A program made the translations under genes and the position numbers. Under the pieces are notes generated by a model. That model worked only from the letters and a program-made list of their open reading frames with translations. It made no database searches and was not told the DNA's origin. Positions 13,301 to 24,589 of a DNA stretch of 64,000 nucleotides are shown in pieces. Position 1 is the stretch's first letter. The number at the start of each line of letters is the position of its first letter. Origin of the DNA: Sequoia sempervirens (taxonomy: Eukaryota; Streptophyta; Pinopsida; Cupressales; Cupressaceae); the NCBI GenBank assembly GCA_007258455.2, contig VDFB02252616.1, positions 122,407,394 to 122,471,393 on the forward strand. The letters run 5' to 3'.

Positions 13301-15267
13301 TTATCTCTGTGTTAAATATTAAGGGCATAGTAAAAAATAAAAAAATAAAAATAGCATGATTCAAAGAACAGTAATAAATGAATAATTTATTTTTCTGTTT
13401 ATTTATATAACGTTTGAGGTACAATAATAAATAAACAAAATATATAAGTACAAAGATTTATATAAATAGATATATCCATTTTTGTGCTGTATGTTATTTA
13501 ATAGCAACAAATTTAAAATTGATATTTTTCATGACACTGAAGAGATTTATATAAATAAAAATCTGCTCTCTTTTCATTTCAGCTATTATCCATTTTTGTG
13601 CAGTAAGTTATTTAATAGCAGCAAATTTAAAATAGATATTTTTCATGACAGTAAAAAGTTACATATTTAAATATATATAAATATTTACACAGTTACATAT
13701 TTATATATATAAATATATATATAACATTCTTTTATATATGAAAGGGCATCAATAAAAATAAATAAATACAATCCAACACTCATATTTATGTGTAAAAATA
13801 TACACATATATATATAGTTACAAATATATTTATGTATTACATATTTGCATACATATGTGTATGTTTTAATATGACTGCATGAGTCATGAAATGCATCCAC
13901 AAATAAATAAATGATATGCAGCAATAAAACTTTGACAATGAAAGTAAGTACTCATCCAATAAATAAAATAAAAATACATATATATTTAAGCACTTAACAG
14001 CAACAAATTTTATATGGAGAAATGTAAGTAGTAAGGGAATGAAACAGGGGATTATATGCATTTAAGTGAAATAAATAAAGAATATATGAGTTTATGTACA
14101 GCAAAAATGATGGAGCATATTAGAGATATACTAAAGATGGAATCCTAAAATCTATGAAAAAAAAATGAATGGCAGTTTTTTTTTATGTCAATTTTACAAC
14201 AGTAAAAAGATTGAAATAGTTAAAACTTAAACCCTCTTAGCCACCACTCATGTCTTTTCCAGCACCAACTCATTTTACCTCAGCATTCTGCAGATCGACT
14301 TCTTGGGCCTGTAAACAACACGTCTGAGAAGAAACTCTTCTTTATAGCAAAAGAATATTTGTTGATCTTACCTCAAAAAAATAAAAAAATAGACAAATAA
14401 AATGAAATCTGTAGAGCAAAAATGCTAGGAAGAAACCCTCCTTTATGCCCTCCCTGTAGTAAATAAATAAATACAGAGTACCTCTCCCCTGCATTTCTGC
14501 CGCCGAACTCTTCTCAAGGGAAATAACGAATGAAGCAAAATGATTAGGGTTAGTGCTTGTATGTAATCAATTAGGGTTTCCTTACATATATACTTTTTCT
14601 TTTTCTATTTCTTTTTTTATATGATTATAATCTTATATATTTTAAGTTAATAAATGCAATTAGTTAAGATTAATTATTTTTCAACAATATATGTTGCTTC
14701 TATGATATTATTAAGTTGTACACATTATTTAAATATGAATATATTTCAAGCGTAATTAAATTTTTTAAATTGATGGATTATTATTAATTAAATATAAAGT
14801 TTGATTATCTAAATAGGAAGAAGAAAAAGATAAATTGGTGTTAAAAAAAAAGAGAGAAGTAAATAAGCATTTTATTTACTTGCCAGCTATAAATTTATAA
14901 GTATATTATAGAAGTACTTTAATGGGATAGAAAATAATAAAACTTAATGTTATGTTAATCTAATTAAGTGTAAGGATATTGTTAAATTATGAATTAGGGA
15001 TTTAAAATTTAAAATTTATTAGATTTTGTGTATTGCAAAGAATTTAGAAGTTTGGCTTGGCTATATTAGTTAGAGTTTAAAATTACAACCTCCATGCAAG
15101 GATAGTAGATCCCCAATGAAGTAAAGTTAAACCATATATTTGTTTTGGTAGCGTTTGTGTATGACCCAAATCAAAATGTGGCATGGCAGAGTAATAATTA
15201 ACTTAATTAAAGTTTAAAAAAAAATAAAAATAGTTAGGTTTTCTAGTGAAAATTTTGGGGCATTACA
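10315..15267 (+). repeat. 3' LTR of the LARD-like element (4,953 bp)
   Basis: Starts TGTGAGGCCC and ends GGGGCATTACA, followed by the TSD copy AGGAT at 15268-15272. It is near-identical to 899-5870; the length differences come mainly from AT and A runs (for example near 13003-13010, against about 3590 in the 5' LTR). Confidence 0.93.
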
Positions 15268-16197
15268 AGGATCATGATGGGCCAAAAATTGGCAATATGA
15301 TGGGTATGTGGCTGACGAATTTTTTTTAACCCAAAATTGATGAAACGAAAAGGGTTTTTAAAGGAGATTCTTAGTTTTCCACCAATATAAATTATGCTTT
15401 ACTTTGAATTTAATAAGTAATTATTATTCATTTCCTATTCAAATTATGATTAAAGTCTTGATTGATAGACTAATTGAAAAACATCTATAGCTTTCAAATG
15501 GTATCACATTTTTTGAATCCAAAACATGCAGCACATTCTATGTTTCACATACTATAGGATTAAAAAAACAAAAAATCAATTTCATGAAGTTTTGACCAAG
15601 TTAAGGTGGTCAGACATACAAGTTTTTTATATTTTTTAAAAGTTGTAATAAAAAATTCATAATTAATTGTTTACTTGGAAAAAAGTTACAAAAAAATATG
15701 TATCACATCGGGACATGAGTCCTCTACTTATTTTTTAAAATATTATAAAAAATAATTATCATTTTATTGTGGTTAGGGTGGTTAGACAGACACCTACTTC
15801 TTATTTTTTCCCTAAAATTTAAGTACTACTACATTGAAATTTCAAATTTTCACCAAATAGATTTTTTTTTAAAACAAGCTTAGTAGTTTAGAAACTACAT
15901 TCAATTTGCTACAGATTCTATTCTTACATATTTTTGAAATAATATATATAACTTATTCAAATTTTTATTTCAAGTTGCCTAACTCTAATTTTGTTGATTT
16001 TTTTGCCACTTAAGGGCCTATTTTTTCCATGATGATCCTGCACATACCCTAAATAAATCAATCAATCAACAACCAATAATTATCCCCAACAATAAATTAA
16101 AATTAATAATGTATTATTGGAACTTGTGTACCCTTATGATCCAAAATAATCTTGAGAAGAAGCCTATGTTGTGTGAGGAGGGTGCGTCATCAGCATC

Positions 16198-17143
16198 TCA
16201 CTCGAGTTGTACCCACTTTCCATAGCAATTGCATACCAACCCTTTGTTTTCCAATCGATGCCAATTATTTGACACCATCAACTATTTATGTAGCATATCA
16301 GAGGCCTTATTAATGAAGGCCACATTACATCGAGCTTTGTCTTAGAATGGGGAAGTCGAGCTCTCAAACTGATCCAAAAAATGCAAGTACACTTCCAAAT
16401 TATGACACCCAACAAGATCAGGGTTATTCTTCAAGAATGCAAATTTCTTGAGATCCAATGCTAATTATACCCTACATGTTTGTATGAACAGGGAAGAGAC
16501 TCCAACATGTGCCCCGCTAGGTTTTCATATTTTTCCATTCCTTTGTTGAAAAAAATTCCAGGCATTTTGGGCACCACATCTTGCCTGCCAACAACACATA
16601 GGACTTTCACATCGAGCTCCTCTAGAGTATCCTTGAAAGCACTACTACCCACCTATGGAGCTTGGAATGAGAAGATGGTGATAGGAACTCTTTGGGTTAG
16701 GTCATTTGCATGCACATTAACTCACTTCCTCACCATGCCTCATGTAGAGCATCACCAGGCAGTGTATCTCGTCCATCACTTTCTTTGAGGTGTTGTGCTT
16801 GTTATAGCAGGTAGCGTCATTATTAGATGTATAAATACTAAGAAATCCAAACTCCACCTTGATAGCAGTGCTCTTGAAATATCCAAGGTCACTGATGGGG
16901 TGAATAATTTCATGCAGATTCTCCATCCATTCTAGTTGTGTGACGATGTCATCCCATGCCACCATGATGTCACACCTACCAAGGCAATTTTTCTCCTTGT
17001 GTGTACCCACTACTATGTAGCCCATCCAATTGGAGTCCTTTCTCCATAGGTCCATGGAATCTGACTGCATGAAAAATTTATGCTCATAGAAGTCCAACAT
17101 GGTGTAAAGATATTTATTGACTTGGTAAGCCATGTTGTGGAGG
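16198..17143 (-). pseudogene. PLA1-like class 3 lipase pseudogene, C-terminal part
   Basis: The minus strand reads as a plastid-type phospholipase A1 (DAD1/PLA1-I family, which hydrolyses acyl groups of membrane glycerolipids). Visible pieces in order: NWMGYIVVGTHKEKNCLGR, the KVEFGFLSIYTS block (16717-17151), then VLCVVGRQDVVPKMPGIFF (16461-16652), then NNPDLVGCHNLEVYLHFLD and a C-terminal ENKGLVCN..GKWVQLE ending at TGA 16198. The segment that should carry the GHSLG nucleophile elbow is missing between about 16650 and 16725, so the catalytic serine is gone. Further stops occur near 16335 and 16290, and frames shift between blocks. The N-terminal part lies at 23602-24179, beyond an inserted Ty3 element. 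Family assignment is firm by motif; the gene is dead. Confidence 0.85.
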
Positions 17144-17425
17144 TGGTGCAATTAACGATGGAGGGCCTAGGAATAGGACTATCCAACCTTGTAGCAAGAG
17201 TAAACACAACAAAAACATAAAAAAATAGAATAGAAACCCCACATGAATATATAGATAATGATCAATTATTCTCAGGCAACATACCTTGCCTTCCGACTTA
17301 CAGATTACAAAATGATATGGTGCTAAGCCCAAAAATAAAATGCAGGTCGAAGCCCTTATCTTCCTACTTCTCTATCACTATATCCTACTATCATCACCAC
17401 TAATCTAATGCAACTATACAATGCT

Positions 17426-17490
<65 letters not shown>

Positions 17491-17990
17491 ATTCCCAGCT
17501 CTGAAAAGGTCCACATTGGCCTCAAGAGGTCTCAAACCCCAAAGTTGATGAAAGTGTGAGGTTGACCAAAACATATGATTATCTTTTGATCCTTGGAGAA
17601 ACATGATGTGGATTGGAATGAGGGTTCCTCAATGAATGTCCATCCTTATGAAATGGTTTCCTGAGCTCCGCAAGACACGAAATAGGTATGCACACTTGAA
17701 AAGCCAAGACTGGTTTGTGAATGCTCTTTGTCCAATTACATCTAATATTTTGTTAGTGATATCTTCATACTGGGATCTCCAAAACACTTGAATTCTATAT
17801 ATGATGTAGATGTTGCAATGAATCTGATCATATATTATGATCTATGAGCTCTAATGTTACAATGCCATATAATGTAGTATGAAATACTGATACCGGGTCC
17901 TAACAGTAAGCTACTAAAATGCAAGAAAACATGAATACAATATTTTTGGTTGATGCAAGATTGCTTGAAACCTGTGATGCTCCTGTATCA
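17144..17990 (-). repeat. 3' LTR of the decayed Ty3 element
   Basis: Matches 22807-23596 from GATGGAGGGCC onward. The outermost 13 bases (TGGTGCAATTAAC) do not match the 10 bases TGTAGTCCAG of the other LTR, so this terminus has been altered. It contains a long TA run absent from the other copy. Confidence 0.88.
17425..17488. repeat. (TA)n microsatellite
   Basis: About 60 bp of nearly pure AT inside the left LTR. The other LTR has only a few TA units at the same place (about 23085-23095), so the expansion happened after insertion. Confidence 0.9.
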
Positions 17991-18298
17991 GACACTCAAG
18001 GTTGAAGAAAAGTGAGTGTCTCACTTTCCAAGGGCTAGAGGAAAACCAAAGCAGTCTACCTTAGCCTGAGAAATTCATGATCAATCTTCCTCCGATCTTC
18101 CCTTCCATCTGACTAGATATTCCTTGTATTTCCTTCCTTTGGTACTATGACCAACTCTATTTTCTAAAATTTCCTCAATTTCCTTCGAATGATGTGCTAT
18201 CTGGTCTAGAAAACCAACTTCTCTATCCTTCGGTGACTCTCCTTCATGGTACTATTATAGGTCTGCAATGTTGAATATAGGTGATATGCAAAATTCCT

Positions 18299-19489
18299 TT
18301 AGTAGTTACACTTCATATCATTTCCAGAATCAAACTTCCTAATGATCTTGCAAGGTCTAAATTTCTTCATCTTCAACTTATTATATATCCCAACTGGAAA
18401 TCTATCTTTTCTTAGATATACCATTACTTCCTCTCCTATTGCAAACTCCTTATGTCTTCTCTTCTCATTTTCTTTCTCCTTGTAGGTATTGTTAATTTTC
18501 TCCAAATGCTCCTTGACTTGGGTATGCATTGTTTCCATGAATCCTAGAAATTCTTCTACCTCCACACTCCTTTTATTCTTCATACTGATATCTCTTAATT
18601 TTGTTACTCCTCTGGGTTGTTCTCTTGTCACAATTTCAAATGGTGTCTTCAATGTGCTCTTGTTTATTGAATTGTTGTATGTAAATTATTCTTGCAATAA
18701 CATTAAGTCCCAATTTATTGCTTTACCTTCTGTCAAACACCACAAAATTTTCCCAAAACTCCTTTTTACCACTTTTGTTTATTTGTCTGTCTATGGGTGA
18801 AATGTTGAACTATACTTCAAATTTCTCTTCATCTTCTTCCACAATGCTTTCCAGAAATATCTAATGAATCTAGTGTCTCTATCTGATACTATACTCTTTG
18901 GTAGTCCATGTAGTCTCACAATCTCTTTGAAAATAAGTTTGCAACATGTATTGCATCACTAGTTTTCTTACAAGGTATGAAATGCACTATCTTAGAAAAT
19001 CTATCCACAACCACAAATATAGAGTCAAATCCTCTTGGTTTTTTAGGTAATTCCAACACAAAATACATGCTAATATCTTCCCATGGTTTCTCTGGTACTT
19101 TCAATGGTGTATACATTCTAGTGTTCTAGGTGTTTTCTTTTGAAACTTGACAAATCCTACAACTTTGGATATATTTCCTAACATCCTTATACAATTGCAG
19201 CCAAAAATATTTCTCTCACCAATGCTACGGTCTTATCAATTCCAAAATATCTTGCTAATCCTCTACAATGATTTTCCTTGATCAAATTTTCTCTCATTGA
19301 ACTTCTAGGGATACATAACTGATTATTCTTGAATAACATACCTTCATGAATGAAATAATCCAACCATTTGCTTCTATCTGTCTCTATAGGTTCCTTGTGA
19401 GCCTTCCATGCATTATCAAAATCAATGCCATCCTCATACATATGCTTTAGTTCTTCAAAACCTAATACTTCAATTCTCATCTTTGTCAA
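18299..19489 (-). pseudogene. Ty3 integrase remnant
   Basis: Minus-strand fragments in order: the zinc-binding N-terminal segment (19187-19489, with the second His replaced in ARYFGIDKT), the catalytic core start [21 protein letters not shown] with [15 protein letters not shown] (18916-19116), and the C-terminal stretch 18299-18652 (MKTPFEIVTREQPRG ...VMVYLRKDRFPVG). The usual end motif ISPIFNIADL is readable near 18250-18290. Stops and frameshifts separate the pieces, so no active integrase is possible. The family role is to insert the cDNA into chromosomes. Confidence 0.85.
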
Positions 19490-19639
19490 AAAAATTCTTC
19501 TCCTACTTAATCATCTGCAACTTTGTTTGAATTTCCACTCCAGTGCTTTAACACAAATTTGTAACTCTGCAAGAACTCTGTCCATCACATATGTCTTTGG
19601 TTCAACTTCCCTCGACTATTCAAATATTGTAAAGCTTGA

Positions 19640-20735
19640 TGATATGTATACAACACAAATTCCTTAGGTAACACGTAATTTCTAAACTTCTTCAAGGCTT
19701 TTATTATTGCATAGAATTCTTGATCATAAATTGAATATCTTCTCCTAGCATCATTCAATTTTTCACTAAAGTAGGCTACTATTCTCCCTTCCTAACTTAA
19801 CATAGCTCCTTTTGCACTTCCACTAGCATCACAATCTACTTGGAATACCTTATCAAAGTCTGATAGTTCTAACACAGGTTGTTCTATCACCTTTTGCCTC
19901 AACAACTCAAAACTCTTTTGTGATCTTGATGTCCAATTGAATTCCTTTCAGTCACCCCTTGTTGTCTCTATCATTGGTGTGAAAATACTAAAATTTCTAA
20001 TGAACATATGATAAAAAATTTCTATTCCATGAAATGATCTCACCTCTCCAATGTTCACAGCTATAGGCCATTCAACTATTGCTCTAACCTTCTTAGGGTT
20101 CATCTTCAATCCTTTCACAAATATCACAAATCCCAAATACACTAGTTTTTCCTTCATAAAACTACACTTCTTGATGTTTATCAACAACTTCTCTTCTCTT
20201 AGCATCTAAAATACTTGTCTAATGTGCTCCAAATGTTCTTCCTTAGTCTTACTGAAAATCATAATATCATCTAGGTAAACAATGACAAAATTTCTTAAGA
20301 ATTTCCTCAAGACTTCCTTCATTAGCGTCATAAATATACTAGGTGCATTAGTTAGTCCAAATGGCATAACCAACCATTCATACAATCCCTGATTTTCCTT
20401 GAAAGCAGTATTCCATTGATCTCTCTCTTTGATCCCGATCTAATGGTATCCACTCTTTAGGTCTATCTTGGTGAAATACTTTGCTTCACTCAGATTGTCT
20501 ATGATGCCATCCATCCTATGCAATGGGAATCTATACTTCATTGTGACCTTATTGATAGATCTTGAATCTGTACACATCCTCCATTCTCCATATTTCTTAG
20601 GTGCAAGTACATTTGGTACCACACATGGGCTCATACTTTCTTTGATCAATCCTTTCTTCATCAGATCTTATATCTTCCTATTTAGCTTTGCATTCTCTAA
20701 TGTTATCATCTAGTGTGCATATTTTTTTGGAAAAA
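19640..20735 (-). pseudogene. Ty3 reverse transcriptase and RNase H remnant
   Basis: RT fingers and palm are readable at 20440-20661 (NVLAPKKYGEWRMCTDSRSI, FTKIDLKSGYH). The active-site motif YLDD is intact near 20270-20282 (IVYLDDIMIF). The thumb/connection is at 19948-20205 (LVYLGFVIFVKGLKMNPKKV). The RNase H start FQVDCDASG is near 19820-19850, followed by FSEKLNDARRRYSIYDQEFY. In-frame stops fall directly after KSGYH and at several later points, so this is a relic. Confidence 0.87.
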
Positions 20736-21079
20736 CAGCTCCTAGAATAAGATCCATATGATGATTGGTACTTTGGAATGGTGGTAATCCATCAGGCACA
20801 TTCTCTGATACAAGATCTTAGTACTCTATCAATACTTCTGTGACTTCCTTCTCTAATGATTCTTCTTCTCCTATGATTCTCTCTACATCCAAGGCCCTGC
20901 ACTTCCTTGGAATAAAAAATAACATGTTTTCATGTCTCAATCCATCCAGAAATTTCCTTTCATCTACCAAATTGATTCTAGTTGAACCGCATGCTTCACT
21001 TTCAGGTTCATCTTCCAAAGGTGTTAAGGTGATTCTCTTTCCATTGGAAATTATGGTAAGGTATTCTTTCTCCCATGAT

Positions 21080-21360
21080 GTATAGCTTTCTTATCATACT
21101 ACCAAGGTCTACCCAACAACATTGACATATATCTATTGACTAGTAAACATAGTACTTGATCATGATATGATCCTATACAAAACTTTACTAGACATTGCTC
21201 ACTTACTAGTATCTTATGCTCATCTTGAATCCAAGCTATCCTATAAGGCTTTAGATGTTTTCTTCTTTCCAAATTCAACTTTGCCACCATTTCTTTAGAA
21301 ACTAGGTTATTTGTGCTACCACTATTGATGATAACTTTGCAACACTCACCTCCTACTTTG
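21080..21360 (-). pseudogene. Ty3 aspartic protease remnant with mutated active site
   Basis: The minus strand reads CCKVIINSGSTNNLVSKEMV followed by the 21099-21290 frame ending LLVNRYMSMLLGRPW. Family members have D-S/T-G at the catalytic position; here the triplet is AAT (Asn) at 21324-21326, one G-to-A change from GAT. The C-terminal LLGRPW corresponds to the family ILGMPW-type flap end. The product would be inactive. Confidence 0.8.
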
Positions 21361-21546
21361 CATCTAGTCCAAAATAAAAAATTTCCTCTGCGGTGCTTCC
21401 TTAGGTACTTCTTTCTCCTAGATTAGTGCTCTCCTCATGAATAATGACTCTCCATTCTTAGGACTTCCTCTAGAACTTGGTGATTCCACTAGTTCTTCCT
21501 CCCCATATCTAGTTCTTGCATGATTTTTTATCTTCTTACTTTTTTT

Positions 21547-22350
21547 GTGACACTCAAATGCTCTATGTCCTCCTCTACAATTAAAACATGTTCCACTGAA
21601 AGTTCTCTTGTCATATCCTTTCTCATCTCTCCAATATCCATCATTGCAGTAAGAATTGTAGCCTCCTCCATTGTGGTGATAAGAATTTATGGAATCTCTC
21701 TATTTATGGTATGAATTAGAATCCCTCTCTTCTTTGCAGTATGAATCTTTATCCTTGTTTTGCTTTGCATATGGTTTTTCTACTCCAGAATGTGACCTTC
21801 CTTTTTAAAATATACATCCTCTTCCTCTCTTCCTCTATTCATGTCATTTTTTTAGCTTTTCCTCCACCTTTAATGCAAACTGATATGCTTCCTCTACCAA
21901 ATTCATGCTTACCAGACTCAACTCTTCCTGGATGTTCATCCTTAGCCCATTGATATATCTTGTCACTTTCTCCTTGCTTGCTTCACTATTTCTAGTCTTG
22001 ATGATGATCTTATGAAATTCCTCAATGTATTCTTTCACAATATTTTCCTTTTTCCTTAGGTTTTGCAATCTTTTCAGCAACTCTAACTCGTAGTCCGCAA
22101 GTATAAACTGCTTCTTCAATTTTGTCACCATTCTATCCCATTTCAAAATATTTTCTTTACCTTTTATGTTTCTCTCCAACTGAACTTCCTTCCACCATAT
22201 TGCAACATGTCCTTTCAATTTATTCTTTGCAAATATCACTCTATCTGAATCTTCAATTTCTTTATATTCAAAGTATTCTTCAATGTCATGTATCTAATCA
22301 ATCAACTTCTTAGGATTTAGGTTATCGGTATAGTTTGAAATCTCCATTCT
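21547..22350 (-). pseudogene. Ty3 gag (capsid and zinc knuckle) remnant
   Basis: The 131-residue frame 21844-22239 is a Retrotrans_gag-type capsid: AIWWKEVQLERN, MVTKLKKQFI, then VKEYIEEFHKI and VTRYINGLRMNIQEEL. Downstream on the minus strand, at 21547-21590, a nucleocapsid knuckle TCFNCRGGHRAFECHK is readable. Its spacing is C-x2-C-x3-H-x4-C, one residue short of the usual x4 before His. The frame is broken between capsid and knuckle. Gag packages the element RNA in the family. Confidence 0.85.
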
Positions 22351-22788
22351 AGGTCACCTTCCTATTTTCAAAATAGCCTTCAACATCCTCATCTAATCTA
22401 ATTCTTCCTCTTCGATGGTTTCGTTAGTTACATCTATAGCTTGAACTTCATCATCATCACTTTCATCATTAGGTCTAGGGTTTAAGCATTTTCTTTTGTC
22501 TTCTTCAACAACATCCAATCTCACATTCATTGTTCACATCATTTCCATCATTTCATCCATATTTCTAGAAACATTAATATTAGTATGAATTCTCCTCGAT
22601 GACATCTCTTCCTAGGATTTGGTGCAATTGCCTTAAGTCGACGATCTGGCTATAGGATTGCAACTACCTCACAATTAGTAATCTATTGAAAAACAGAAGT
22701 AGGCTACCTCAAGTCAGTGATCTATCCATGCAAAGATCTTACAAAATGCCTTGCTCAACTTCACTCTCCTCTCCCAAGGTACACAACT

Positions 22789-22801
22789 CACTCTGATACC
22801 A
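22789..22801 (-). other. Primer binding site of decayed Ty3 element
   Basis: On the minus strand TGGTATCAGAGTG follows the 5' LTR after a five-base spacer. It matches initiator-Met tRNA in all but the last bases. It fixes the minus orientation. Confidence 0.85.
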
Positions 22802-22806
22802 CTTGG

Positions 22807-23596
22807 TGTAGTCCAGGATGGAGGGCCCAGGAATAGGACTATCCAACCTTGTAGCAATAGTAAACACAATCGAAACAAAAAGAACTAGAATCACAATCCC
22901 ACATGAATATATAGATAATGATCAATTATTCTCAAGCAACATGCCCTACTTTCTGGCTTACAAATTACAAAATGATATGGCGCTAAGTTCAGAAATACAA
23001 TGTAGGTTCAATCCCTTATCTTCCTACTTCTTTATCACTCTATCTTACTATCATCACAACTACTCTAATGAAACTATACAATGCTTATATATATCAATTC
23101 CTAGCTCTCGAAAATTCCCACATTAGCCTCAAGAGGTCTCAAACCCCAAAGTTGATGGAATGTATGAAGGTCAGCCAAAACATATGATTATCTTTTGATC
23201 CTTGGAGAAACATGATGCTTATCAAAATGAAGGTTCCTCGATTAATGTGCATCCTTATGAAATGGTTTCCTAAGCTCCACAAGTCACATAATAGGTCCAC
23301 ACACTTGAAAAGCCAAGACTGGTCTGTGAATACTCTTTGTCCAATTACAACTAATATTCTGTTAGCGATATCTTCATACTAGGATCTCCAAAACACTTGA
23401 ATTTTGGATATGACATAGATGTTGCAATGAAGATCATATATCTTGCTCCATGAGATCTGATGTTACAATGTGGCATAATACGGTATGAAATAGTTAGACT
23501 GGATCTTGACAGTAAGCTACTAAATTGCAATAAACCATGAATGCAATATTTTTGGTTGATGCAAGATTGCTTGAAATATGGGATTCTCTTGTATCA
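22807..23596 (-). repeat. 5' LTR of the decayed Ty3 element (790 bp)
   Basis: Plus-strand ends TGTAGTCC and TTGTATCA. It is clearly diverged from 17157-17990 by many substitutions, which indicates an old insertion compared with the LARD-like element. Confidence 0.9.
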
Positions 23597-23601
23597 GGAG
23601 G

Positions 23602-24179
23602 TGAAGTTTCTCAAGCATACTTTTTCAGTTGTACCTACAACAACCATAGTATTTGGAATGCACATTGAATTCAAAGGGGTCATAGGTCACTTTTGGATGA
23701 ATTCCCCATATTTCACAATCTCTCGCCTAAGCTTGGGACTTAAAGGGTCTAGAAGCCCCTCCCAATTATTTGAACCCTAGTATTTTCCCCATTCTTCACC
23801 TAAACCCTCTTTTTGGAGACACTATAAGGTTGTTTTTGTACACCTCTTCTAGCCACCTCGCGAATCTTTGAAACTCGATGGGAGTCAATCTATCTACCAA
23901 TGTAGGTTCTAGTGGTGGTGGATTGACATGGAGATCAAATCTCTTTAAGAAGGTGTTCTACTACCTTTGCTTCATCTCCAACAACTCTACTACTAGTTCA
24001 ACACCAATAGAAGATTTACTACCATTTAACAGAGTTTTTGAGGATCTATTTATGGTTGTGAAAATGCAAGGATTTTTGGAAGAATATGAGGTAACCCTAC
24101 AAATTTTTACCTTGGCACTCTCAAAATTCTTGCATCTGCTCATCATGAGTGAAGTGTGGCTGTTAGGGATGTAAGCCAA
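23602..24179 (-). pseudogene. PLA1-like lipase pseudogene, N-terminal part
   Basis: The minus strand gives a possible transit-peptide region (23961-24179, ending GVELVVELLEMKQR), then a shifted frame with PTLVDRLTPIEFQRFARWLE, then the conserved PLA1 stretch LRREIVKYGEF and FEFNVHSKYYGCCRYN close to 23640-23720. It joins the C-terminal part at 16198-17143 once the Ty3 insertion is removed (LEKLHLHNMAYQ over the junction). Several stops and at least two frameshifts are present. The lipase block is well supported; the transit region is inferred from position only. Confidence 0.75.
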
Positions 24180-24584
24180 TTAAATCATTATAATGCTAGT
24201 CTTTTTTTTAGATAATTTTACCATTTGATCATATTAGAAGAAAGGGCTTGTGCAACATCAATTCTCTTAAACATAAAGAAAGAGTAGTGGTATTTATAGA
24301 AAATGGTTTGGGTCATAGTGCATTGATGTTAGGTAAACACATTTTCTTGTTGGAAATTATTGCAAGACATTGTCAAACCTCAACCATTAGCAAGATTATC
24401 CTTTGTCAATGTGAATAGAGTTCTTGTAATAAATCTTAAAGTTAGGAATTGTATATTTTTATTTCTCACTTATTTGTCAACTAAACAGTTATCTATTCAT
24501 CATTGATGTCTACATGTTGGAATGGTGAATGGTTGGTGTGATCATCTTTAGATTTATAGTTTTATGAAATTTAATTTCATAATA
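24180..24584. other. Unassigned flank, no feature seen
   Basis: AT-rich sequence between the PLA1 relic and the outer LTR element. I see no frame, repeat or RNA gene. The target duplication AAAGT of the outer element lies at 24585-24589. Confidence 0.5.
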
Positions 24585-24589
24585 AAAGT

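Larger units (their letters stand above)
899..15267 (+). mobile_element. Giant-LTR retrotransposon derivative (LARD-like), no gag/pol
   Basis: Long direct repeats starting TGTGAGGCCC and ending GGGGCATTACA flank a 4.4-kb interior. The 5-bp target duplication AGGAT is exact (894-898 and 15268-15272). The 5' LTR is followed by an initiator-Met primer binding site, and the 3' LTR is preceded by a purine tract, so the element reads on the plus strand. The interior (5871-10314) has no frame with gag, protease, RT or integrase motifs. It would depend on proteins supplied in trans. The LTRs differ only by scattered single bases and small indels in AT or A runs, so insertion looks recent relative to the other elements here. 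Confidence 0.93.
884..16049. mobile_element. TIR DNA element, copy A (~0.8 kb, split by LTR element)
   Basis: The element is present as 884-898 plus 15273-16049; the LTR element and one copy of its TSD lie between. The left end reads GGGTATGTGTAGGATCATGA across the junction. The right end is its inverted complement (CATGATGATCCTGCACATAC...). The flanks carry an apparent 8-bp duplication TAAATAAA (876-883 and 16050-16057), which is low-complexity, so the TSD length is tentative. There is no transposase. It resembles a MITE-type non-autonomous class II element; 8 bp would favour hAT, but the termini are not typical. Copy B lies inverted at 54750-55537. Confidence 0.75.
17144..23596 (-). mobile_element. 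Decayed Ty3-type LTR retrotransposon inserted in the PLA1 pseudogene
   Basis: LTRs 17144-17990 and 22807-23596 flank a minus-strand gag-pol. The TSD GGAGG is exact (17139-17143 and 23597-23601). Removing the element and one TSD rejoins the PLA1 frame across the gap. On the minus strand the LTR starts TGATACA and ends CTACA, with an initiator-Met primer site next to the right-hand LTR. Domain order gag, zinc knuckle, protease, RT, RNase H, integrase is that of Ty3 (Metaviridae). Every domain contains stops or frameshifts. I could not recognise a good purine tract beside 17990. Confidence 0.93.

Noticed and set aside
14540..14580. Telomere-like TTAGGG/GGTTTCC motifs
   Set aside because: Single scattered TTAGGG(TT) occurrences, no tandem array.
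17144..17156. Left Ty3 LTR truncated without TSD
   Set aside because: GGAGG at 17139-17143 matches 23597-23601 when the altered 13-base terminus is included.
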